Assembly: GCF_003669015.1 (NCBI RefSeq)
Contig: NZ_CP033069.1
Location: forward strand, 3,854,501 to 3,918,500
Direction: 5' to 3'
Length of the DNA stretch: 64,000 bases
Source of the DNA: Acidovorax sp. 1608163
Lineage (GTDB): Bacteria; Pseudomonadota; Gammaproteobacteria; Burkholderiales; Burkholderiaceae_C
Each line of letters opens with the position of its first letter. Within the stretch, counting starts at the first letter, position 1. A model generated the notes under the pieces. The model did not search any database, was not told the DNA's origin, and worked only from the letters and a program-made list of their open reading frames with translations. Made by a program: the position numbers and the translations under genes. Shown one piece after another: positions 57,272 through 64,000 of this stretch.

Positions 57272-58690
57272 ATGAACATGAACCCATCCCCGGGCATCTC
57301 TTCCTTGCAAAACCCACCCCCTTCTGCACTTGAAAGCACCGTGGTGCTGCGCCCTTCCGGCAGCCTGCTTCCTCGTGAGCGTGATGCGATGGCCTTTGCG
57401 TCGTGGCCCGCGTTTGTAGCTTCGGGCTTTGCCCCGTTGGGCTTTTACCTTGACGGCTGGACCGGGCCGGACGTGGCCACCCTGTGCGAATCCATACGGC
57501 ACAGCCCATGGTGGGATCGCCCGATCTGGGTATCGGAAAGCACTGAGCCCCAGCCGACGTGGGCAGATGCTACAGGCTCACTGAGCGAGGCCATTGCGGC
57601 AGGAGAGCGGGCCCTTGCAGCGCGCAGAAGCCTCAAGCTGGACCCCTCTGGCCTGCATTTTGATGAACGTGTGCTGTACTTCATGTACCTGCGCGACGGC
57701 GCAGAGCTGACCCCCTTGTGTGACCGCAACAGCGCACAGTTGTATCGCTACCCCTTGGTGGAAGCCTTGGCCCACGAGGGAGACGACGTGGCGGCTTGTT
57801 TGGCCACGCTGTCGCGGCGGCGCCTGCTGGAGCCTGCCGAACTAATCGACCGCACACGCCACTGCAGAGCCTGTGGCAGCGCCCACATCCACTACCTGGA
57901 TGTGTGCCCCCATTGCTCCAGCATCCAAATCAACAAAGCCCCTTCGCTGCACTGCTTTACCTGCGGCCATGTGGCGCCAGAAAATGATTTTCACGACGAC
58001 GGTGGCTTGAGCTGCCCAAAATGCAGCACAGCACTGCGCCACATTGGCGTGGACTACGACCGACCACTCACCCAATACGCTTGCGGCAGCTGCCACCATG
58101 TTTTTGTCGAGACCAGCGTGGTGGCACGGTGCCTGGACTGCCGCAACACCACCGAACCCAATGCGCTGGACGTGCGCGAGATCTCCTCGCTCAGGCTCAG
58201 CGCCCACGGGCGCGCCGCCCTCAGAGCGGGGCAAATCCGTGAGTCGTTCGCAGCCCTGGACACCGCCAACTATGTGGAGCCGGCGTACTTCCGCCGTCTG
58301 CTGGACTGGGCTTTGGCCACCCACGCCCGCCACAAGGAAATGCACTTCGCGCTCATGCTCGTGGAATTCCAGAACGCGGCCGAAGTCATCGAAAAACAAG
58401 GGGCTGCGCGCGTCTTCCTCATGCTGGACGAGTTTGCACGCCGTCTGCACGAGTTGCTGCGCACCTCGGACCTGACCACGCGCACCCAAGAAGAACGCTT
58501 GTGGTTGATGCTGCCGTTCTCTCACCCCGAAGGCCTGACAGCGCGACTGCAGAAGGTGCTGCAAGAGCAGTCCAGCCAGCATGGGGAAGCGGCTCTGCGC
58601 GTGCGCATTCGCCACCTGCAGATCCCTCACGATCTGCAAAACCACGATACCGCGGTACAACTCATGGGGCGCCTTCAGAACGCGGATTGA
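57272..58690 (+). CDS. TackOD1-like zinc-ribbon protein with degenerate GGDEF domain
   Basis: A 472-residue cytoplasmic protein. Six CxxC pairs between residues 198 and 290 (CRAC, CPHC, CFTC, CPKC, CGSC, CLDC) should form about three zinc ribbons, resembling the TackOD1 output domain. The C-terminal 120 residues have the GGDEF fold pattern (LRTSDLTTRTQEERLWLMLP), but GGDEF is replaced by QEERL, so cyclase activity is very unlikely. It might sense c-di-GMP or hold a complex together, as PelD does in Pel synthesis. It is first gene of the glycan locus, three bases before the glycosyltransferase gene. Confidence 0.75.
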   Translation: MNMNPSPGISSLQNPPPSALESTVVLRPSGSLLPRERDAMAFASWPAFVASGFAPLGFYLDGWTGPDVATLCESIRHSPWWDRPIWVSESTEPQPTWADATGSLSEAIAAGERALAARRSLKLDPSGLHFDERVLYFMYLRDGAELTPLCDRNSAQLYRYPLVEALAHEGDDVAACLATLSRRRLLEPAELIDRTRHCRACGSAHIHYLDVCPHCSSIQINKAPSLHCFTCGHVAPENDFHDDGGLSCPKCSTALRHIGVDYDRPLTQYACGSCHHVFVETSVVARCLDCRNTTEPNALDVREISSLRLSAHGRAALRAGQIRESFAALDTANYVEPAYFRRLLDWALATHARHKEMHFALMLVEFQNAAEVIEKQGAARVFLMLDEFARRLHELLRTSDLTTRTQEERLWLMLPFSHPEGLTARLQKVLQEQSSQHGEAALRVRIRHLQIPHDLQNHDTAVQLMGRLQNAD

Positions 58691-58693
58691 CCC

Positions 58694-60019
58694 ATGTGGG
58701 ATCAGATAGTTTTTGCCTTCGTCACGCTGTTTGCCAGCTCCACCCAGCAAAACTGGCTGGAACTGGCCTGGAAGTTCTTTCCCTTCGTCGTCCTCCTGGA
58801 GGCACCCTTCTTTTTGCTGGTGACCGCCGGCATGGTGCGCTACGGCCTGCGCAGGCACCGCCCCGAACGGCAACGAGAACGCTACCCACGGGTGTCGTGC
58901 GTAGTGACCTGCTATTCGGAAGGCGATGATGTGCGCAAGACCATTCAGTCGCTGGCGCAGCAGCTGTACCCGGGACACATCGAGATCATTGCCGTCATTG
59001 ACGGCGCCATTCAGAACCGCCCCACCTTGCTGGCCGCGCGCAATGCCCGCGGGCTTTTGGCAGGGCAAGCCAAGCGGGCGCTGGTGGTGCTGCCCAAGTG
59101 GCAACGCGGGGGACGGGTATCGTCCCTCAATGCAGGGCTTTCCATCGCCACGGGCGAAATCGTCATGGCGCTGGATGGCGACACGTCATTCGACAACGAC
59201 ATGGTGCGCAATGCAACGCGTCACTTTGACGACCCCGGGGTGGTGGGCGTGGCAGGCAACCTGCGTGTGCGCAACGCCAAGAAAACGCTGGTGACCCGGC
59301 TGCAGGCGCTGGAATACATCCTGTCGATCGGTGCTGGCAAAACCGGCCTGTCCGAGTTCAACATCGTCAACAACATCTCGGGCGCCTTTGGCGTATTCCG
59401 CACCGGGTTCATCCGCAACCTGGGCGGTTGGGATGCGGGGTCGGCCGAAGACCTGGACATGACCACGCGGATCAAACAGTACTTTGGCAGACACCCCGGG
59501 CTGCGCATCGTGTTTGACCCACATGCCGTAGGGCACACCGATGCACCCGACACCTGGCGCATTTTTTTTCGCCAGCGCTTGCGTTGGGACGGGGACATGT
59601 TCTACCTGTTCATCCGCAAGTTCCGCTTCAACCTCAGGCCCAGGCTGCTGGGTTGGCGCAATTTTTTGTTTGTGGCCATCAACGGGCTGGTCATGCAAGT
59701 GCTGATGCCTTTTCTGATCGTTGCCTACACCGGGGTGATGCTCTTCACCCTGCCCATCGGGGCGGTGCTGGGCGTTCTGGCATTTATCTACTTGGTCTAT
59801 CTGTGCGCCATTCTTTTTTATTTCATGCTCTACGTGATTGCCGTCTCTGAACGACCTGTAGAGGATCTGGACTACCTGCGCTTTCTGCCTTTGGTGCCGT
59901 TGTTCGCTTTTGTCAACCGCATCCACTGCGCCTTCTCCATCCTGCAGGAGCTTTTCCTGAATTCGCACCTCGACTCCTCGATGGCACCATGGTGGGTGCT
60001 GCGCAAAACCAAGTTCTGA
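58694..60019 (+). CDS. Processive family-2 glycosyltransferase
   Basis: A 441-residue membrane GT2 of the cellulose, hyaluronan or PNAG synthase type. One TM helix (about 27-50) precedes the catalytic domain with VVTCYSEGDD, the metal motif DGD (161-163), the catalytic AEDLD (ED at 252-253) and QRLRW (294-298), followed by about three TM helices (320-385). It probably polymerises a sugar from a UDP donor and starts moving the chain through the membrane. No PilZ domain is present, unlike BcsA. It is followed one base later by the TolC-like fusion gene. Confidence 0.88.
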   Translation: MWDQIVFAFVTLFASSTQQNWLELAWKFFPFVVLLEAPFFLLVTAGMVRYGLRRHRPERQRERYPRVSCVVTCYSEGDDVRKTIQSLAQQLYPGHIEIIAVIDGAIQNRPTLLAARNARGLLAGQAKRALVVLPKWQRGGRVSSLNAGLSIATGEIVMALDGDTSFDNDMVRNATRHFDDPGVVGVAGNLRVRNAKKTLVTRLQALEYILSIGAGKTGLSEFNIVNNISGAFGVFRTGFIRNLGGWDAGSAEDLDMTTRIKQYFGRHPGLRIVFDPHAVGHTDAPDTWRIFFRQRLRWDGDMFYLFIRKFRFNLRPRLLGWRNFLFVAINGLVMQVLMPFLIVAYTGVMLFTLPIGAVLGVLAFIYLVYLCAILFYFMLYVIAVSERPVEDLDYLRFLPLVPLFAFVNRIHCAFSILQELFLNSHLDSSMAPWWVLRKTKF

Positions 60020-60020
60020 C

Positions 60021-62198
60021 ATGTTGAAACGCAAGGATTTTTGGGCCCGCACACCCTTTGTCGTGGCCTTTTGGCTGGGGCTGCAAGCCTCCACGGCATG
60101 GGCCAACGCAGTACCGTTGTCCGATCTTGAAACCTGGGCCCAATCCGCAGCCCCCGCTGTGCGCGTTGCGTTGGCAGAAAAGGACCTGGCAGCACATCGC
60201 GCAGAAGCTGCCAAAGCCAGCCAAGGTGGTCGCCTGTTTGGTGGGGCCAGCCTGGGCAATGCACGCGAGGCCGTGACCGACACCACCAGCCGCAGCTACC
60301 AGCGGGCACAGATGCAGCTCGGCGTGCGGTGGCCCCTGCTGGGCAGCCGTGAAGCCCAACTGCGCAACGTAAGCGAAGCGGAACAAGCGACCACGGCAAG
60401 GCAGGTGCGCCTGCAGCAAACCCAAAACGAAGCCGTGCAAGCGGTACGCCGCGCCTATGTGCGCCACCTGCGCAGCGGGCAGCGCATTGCGCTTGTCGAG
60501 GCCTTTATGGCAGGACGCTCCACCACACAGGGCCTGCTACAACGCCGCACTCAAGCCGGTTGGATGCTGGAGGCGGAACGCTTGGGGCTGATGGCCACCT
60601 TTGACGCAGCGGAGGCCACGCTCCGGGCCCAACGCGCAGCACAAGAGGCAACGCTGCGTGAACTGTCGCGGCTGACCGGGCGCATGGTTCAAGCCGTTCA
60701 AGCGGCCCCCCTGACGTGGCCCGACGTGTGCCACCACCCTGAGACACTGCGGGCGCAAGCCGATGAACACCCCACCGTGCTGCTGGCACGCCTCGAGCTT
60801 GAGGCCGCAGACCAAATTGCAGGCCACTTGCGCAAAGAAGGCATTGCGGCGGGTGTGTCTGTGGCCCAAGGCATTAGCAAGGACCTGGGTGGCCCCCCAG
60901 GACACAACACCACCGTGGGTATCGACATCTCCATACCACTGGACTGGCGCGGGCAACGTGACGCCACACTAGGACAAATACAAAGCGAGCGCCACCGCGC
61001 AGAAAGCCTGTTGGAACTGCGACGAGGCGAATTTCTGGAGGGCCTGGAACAAGCCCTGGGCCAGTGGCACCTGAGTCAAGCCGAAGCGGCTGCACCGATG
61101 AAACAGCTGAGCGCCGCCACCGAAACCTTGCGTGTGGCCATGCTGCGGCATGAGCGCTTGGACGATGGTGACGGCTACGCGCGCCTGCTCACTGCCCGCT
61201 ACGCGCTCATGCAGGTCGCCCTGCAAGTGGTCGACGCACAGGAGCGCCGCGAGGTGGCCGAGTTAGCGCTGGCCGCGTGGTCTAGCAGCGGGTGCAGCCA
61301 TCCTGGCGTCAACCCCCAAGACAAGTTGACGGCAGCGCTAGCGCCTACCTTGCTTGCGCTATCACCCCAGGTCGCCAATGCCCCGCCAGACACGGCAACA
61401 ACAGCCCCACAACGCACGCTGCGAAGCACCGAAGGCACCTCCGATTCAAGTCTAGGCTGGTACGTGTGGGATGGGCAGGCCATGCTCCAGCGTCCAGAGC
61501 AACTGCGAACACTCCCGCCCGAAAGCCGCCGCGTTCTGCTGTCCTTCACCGCCAAACAGCTCACAGGGCTGGAGCAGCCTGCGGGCCGTAGGCAACTTAG
61601 CCAATTCATCACCCACGCCCAGCACAGGGGGCTGACCGTTGAGCTGCTGCTAGGCGAGCCCCTCTGGGTGCTTCCTTCACACAGGCAAAACCTTCTGGAC
61701 CAGTTGGCGCGCATTCGCGACCTGCCTTTCCATGCCCTGCAACTGGACCTGGAACGCAGCCAACTGCCCGAGGCCGATCAACCGCAATGGGGCGACCTGG
61801 TGGTGGAAACCCTGCGCGCTACGCACGCCGTGGCGCCTTGGCCCCTGGGACTCACAACCCACTACCGTGAGCTGGAATCTCCAGACTTCGCACAAAAGGT
61901 GCACGCCGCAGGTGCGACCGAACTGACCGCCATGGTCTACGTCAGCAACCCGGCCCGAGTGGTTGAAATTGTGAAGGGCCTGCTGCCACTTCAAAGCCTG
62001 CAAAGCCCTGACGGGCTGCGCTGGTCCATCGCCCAAAGCGTGGAGCGCACTTTGTCGCCACAAGAGAGTAGCTATCCAGCGGGCAAAGCCACCGCCTTGC
62101 AACGCTGGAAGGAACTGGCACAGGCCTTGTCTCCAGAGCCAGGCTTTGGCGGCATCGTCGTGCAGTCGTGGGAAGAATTTAAAGAGGCACGCCCTTGA
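60021..62198 (+). CDS. TolC-like outer membrane protein fused to a TIM-barrel-like domain
   Basis: A 725-residue exported protein. After a signal peptide (about 1-29), residues 30-430 have the two helical-hairpin repeats of TolC/OEP proteins (ERLGLMATFDAAEATLRAQRAAQEATLRELSRLTGRM region). A low-complexity linker (about 430-472) leads to a C-terminal region (475-725) with alternating strand/helix pattern and LQLDLERSQ near 572-580, like a TIM-barrel hydrolase. The fusion is unusual. The C-terminal domain could trim the glycan as it leaves, or bind it. The stop overlaps the next start. Confidence 0.75.
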   Translation: MLKRKDFWARTPFVVAFWLGLQASTAWANAVPLSDLETWAQSAAPAVRVALAEKDLAAHRAEAAKASQGGRLFGGASLGNAREAVTDTTSRSYQRAQMQLGVRWPLLGSREAQLRNVSEAEQATTARQVRLQQTQNEAVQAVRRAYVRHLRSGQRIALVEAFMAGRSTTQGLLQRRTQAGWMLEAERLGLMATFDAAEATLRAQRAAQEATLRELSRLTGRMVQAVQAAPLTWPDVCHHPETLRAQADEHPTVLLARLELEAADQIAGHLRKEGIAAGVSVAQGISKDLGGPPGHNTTVGIDISIPLDWRGQRDATLGQIQSERHRAESLLELRRGEFLEGLEQALGQWHLSQAEAAAPMKQLSAATETLRVAMLRHERLDDGDGYARLLTARYALMQVALQVVDAQERREVAELALAAWSSSGCSHPGVNPQDKLTAALAPTLLALSPQVANAPPDTATTAPQRTLRSTEGTSDSSLGWYVWDGQAMLQRPEQLRTLPPESRRVLLSFTAKQLTGLEQPAGRRQLSQFITHAQHRGLTVELLLGEPLWVLPSHRQNLLDQLARIRDLPFHALQLDLERSQLPEADQPQWGDLVVETLRATHAVAPWPLGLTTHYRELESPDFAQKVHAAGATELTAMVYVSNPARVVEIVKGLLPLQSLQSPDGLRWSIAQSVERTLSPQESSYPAGKATALQRWKELAQALSPEPGFGGIVVQSWEEFKEARP

Positions 62199-63276
62199 AA
62201 ATACAGTTTGATGTTCCTCCCAGCTCTCCACAGGAGAGCAATGGCCTGTCCGTGCGCTACGCTGCCTCCAAACGCCAGGTGCCACGTTGGCGCTGGTACC
62301 TTCTGCTGGCCATGGTGCTCACACCTCCCGCCTACCTTATGGGACGGTTTGCCGTGTCGTACTGGTGGGAGACAACGCCCGGATTGGTCGTGACCGAACA
62401 AGTGGTCGTTCGGGCGCCTGTGGCCGGTCAAGTTGCACGGATTGCTGACGTTGGCGAACGGCTGCGCGCTGGCCAGGCTTTGATGGACTTGGAGCAGGAA
62501 CCATCGGCATTACCAGACGTGGCAACACCCGCCAACCCCCAACCCCCTGTGCAGCCCATCGCGGAGCCATTCGCGCCCAACCAACCCCTGGCCATCCGTT
62601 TGTCCATGCAGGAGGAGACCCAACGTCTCACGCTGCAGCAACTGGCGCTTCAACAGGAAAAACTGAAAGCCTTGCAAGCCCTTCGTGCAGAGGGTGCTGC
62701 GACGCGCAACGAAGTCGACAATGCCCAGGCCGTGGTGCTGCAAACACAAGCAGAAGCCAGCAGGGCCCGCGCTGCGGCCAGTGAATCTCGAAGCCTGCTC
62801 GCGCAGGCACGTGTGGCCACACTCATCCCAACGCCAACTACCGCCACGTCCTCCAGATCCGACAAGACCCAACCCACCAGAACGCCGACGTTGAAGGCCC
62901 CCTTTGACGCAATCGTAGTGCGACAGCTGGTTCGTTCCGGGGAACACGTAGAAGCAGGTGCCGATGTGGCCGTGGTGCAGGGCACAGCCAAATCCCCCTG
63001 GTACACGCCTACCTGCCCCCCGGACAAGCACGCTATGCCCAACCGGGCAGACTAGCCACCCTGCACTTCATGGATGGCCGCAGCCTGCGCGCCGAGGTAC
63101 TGGACGTGGTTGCAGAGGCAGAACGTACGCCTGCTGAGCGCGTCTCGCCCCTCACACCCCGCATGCCGTCGATCGTGGTGCGCCTCAAACCGCAGGCCGA
63201 TCTGCCACCCGGCTACCGCATTCACTACCTGCCATTGGATGTGCGGTTCGACTGGGTTTGGGGCGGATGGTGGTAA
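62195..63276 (+). pseudogene. HlyD-type periplasmic adaptor, frameshifted
   Basis: A membrane-fusion-type adaptor: one TM helix (about 32-57), a biotinyl-lipoyl half (VVVRAPVAGQVARI), a coiled-coil hairpin (about 140-215), the second half (LKAPFDAIVVRQLVRSGEHV) and a beta domain. The frame breaks at the C5 run 62994-62998. One added C continues as VHAYLPPGQARYAQPG and ends at 63276 with WVWGGWW, giving 360 residues. The TTG start at 62195 overlaps the previous stop and has AGAGG upstream. It should link the GT2 synthase to the TolC-like protein. Confidence 0.82.
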
Positions 63277-63723
63277 CAGCCCAAAGAAGCATCCGCGTCT
63301 AGTCCCGGTTCAGCAAATCTCGCTATCGCACGCGCACTTCATTCGCCTGGGCGAGTGAAGGTGAAGCAAGAACCGAAAGCCCCTTGCACCGGTGTGTGGC
63401 TGTACACCCACACCGGTCATGCACGGATTGCGAACAATGGTCAACACCTCAAGAACAAAGGCCGCGCTGACCGGGTAACTTTCCCAAAGCTCCAACGCGT
63501 CTCCACAACGATCTCGGGTGCACCGAGATAGCCACATTAGTGCGTACACACATCCACCATGCCCCTTTATTTATTGAGGATTTTCTTGATACGCATCTAG
63601 CGTCCTAAAATCAAAACCTTTTGTTACACCCATTGAGCAGCATGGGCATGCGAATGCTGTCGGGCATTGCCAAGTGATGGTCGGTCCTGCACCATGTACA
63701 GCACTCCGCTACCACCACACACC
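63277..63723. other. 447-base gap inside the glycan locus
   Basis: No gene was recognised on either strand. It contains a perfect 9-bp inverted repeat, ACCGGTGTG (63388-63396) with CACACCGGT (63409-63417), without a U-tract. An AT-rich stretch at 63568-63625 is a plausible promoter site for the next gene, although no well-spaced hexamers were found. Confidence 0.45.
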
Positions 63724-64000
63724 ATGATCTGGTCACTGCGCGGCTTCCTTCTATTGACGCTGAGTCTGGCCTCCCTGTGGGTGGCTGACGAGGCTTCGGC
63801 CAAGACCCGGCCCGCCATTGCACTGCACTATGGCCACAATGCGCCCCTGGAAGACTTGAAGGTGTTTGACATCGTCGTGGTGGAGCCAGACCACGGCTAT
63901 GACCCCATCGCACAGCGCGCCAAGGGAAGCGAGCTTTACGCCTACACCTCGGTGGCCGAGGTTCAACCCAGCCGCAGTTATTTCAAAGACATCCCGGCCG
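63724..64000 (+). CDS. PelA/GH114-like secreted glycoside hydrolase (cut by window end)
   Basis: The first 92 residues are visible. A signal peptide ends about ASA-K (residue 26). The mature start has ALHYGHNAPLEDLKVFDIVV, VEPDHGY and ELYAYTSVAEVQPSR, which resemble the first strands of the GH114 (endo-alpha-1,4-polygalactosaminidase) barrel and the N-terminal hydrolase domain of PelA. A polysaccharide deacetylase domain often follows in such proteins, but that part is beyond the window. ATG at 63724 is preferred; an in-frame ATG lies at 63694. Confidence 0.7.
   Translation, partial: MIWSLRGFLLLTLSLASLWVADEASAKTRPAIALHYGHNAPLEDLKVFDIVVVEPDHGYDPIAQRAKGSELYAYTSVAEVQPSRSYFKDIPA

Noticed and set aside
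57842..59104. 420-residue minus-strand reading frame opposite the zinc-ribbon and GT2 genes
   Set aside because: Both plus-strand genes have recognisable motifs over this interval; the minus frame has none.
63310..63549. 79-residue minus-strand frame in the gap before the PelA-like gene (possible transposase scrap)
   Set aside because: A few stretches looked vaguely like mobile-element protein, but no motif or terminal repeat supports it.

Overview
The window looks like chromosomal DNA of a GC-rich betaproteobacterium of the order Burkholderiales, most probably family Comamonadaceae (Acidovorax-like). The reasons are the conserved gene orders (dusB-fis; rplU-rpmA-obg-proB; pilBCD-coaE-zapD-yacG-mutT; petABC-sspAB; his-hinT-tatABC-degS-like), a Bug-type periplasmic receptor, and a dispersed intergenic repeat with an AAGCGCTAGCAGCTAT core. 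This placement comes from gene order and protein recognition, not from a database search. No insertion sequence, prophage, CRISPR array or rRNA was seen. One tRNA (Thr, anticodon TGT) is present.

Layout. 1-7031: dusB-fis, a degenerate D-Ala-D-Ala dipeptidase-like protein, a YqaA membrane protein, a diguanylate cyclase, ychF and serA. 7142-12689: the glycerol-3-phosphate/glycerophosphodiester uptake operon ugpB-A-E-C-(VOC protein)-ugpQ behind a probable Pho box. 12786-18674: a Bug receptor, a small membrane protein, hemA-prfA-prmC with an FNR-like box upstream, and a DUF3053 lipoprotein. 18748-25021: a monothiol glutaredoxin, a Lon-like AAA ATPase, a CorC-type transporter protein, a lytic transglycosylase coupled to proS, and rppH. 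25150-29401: proB, obg, rpmA and rplU, divergent from ispB. 29674-37966: pilB-C-D, coaE, zapD, yacG, mutT, a DUF815 ATPase and argJ. 38065-47161: secA, an M23 peptidase, a DUF721/DciA-like gene, tRNA-Thr, sspB, sspA, the bc1 complex (petC, petB, petA) and mscL. 47269-57100: pdxA, a Nif3-like protein, a DegS-like protease, tatC-tatB-tatA, hinT, a patatin, a membrane protein, hisE, hisI, hisF and galE.

57272-64000 is the most unusual part. It looks like an exopolysaccharide or secreted-glycan locus, divergent from galE. It encodes a zinc-ribbon (TackOD1-like) protein with a degenerate GGDEF domain, a processive family-2 glycosyltransferase, a TolC-like outer membrane protein fused to a TIM-barrel-like domain, an HlyD-type adaptor, and the start of a PelA/GH114-like secreted hydrolase. 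The logic resembles Pel (a non-catalytic c-di-GMP-type sensor, a synthase, an exporter, a GH114-type hydrolase). The parts differ: the synthase is GT2, and export would go through a TolC/HlyD-type conduit instead of PelB/PelC.

Two patterns cut across the window. First, ten copies of a roughly 50-bp two-hairpin repeat all point the same way, whatever the direction of the neighbouring genes. Second, petA, mscL, the hlyD-like gene and probably ispB each lack one base in a C or G run, and adding one base restores the expected family length. The simplest reading is under-called homopolymers in the assembly rather than four independent gene losses.
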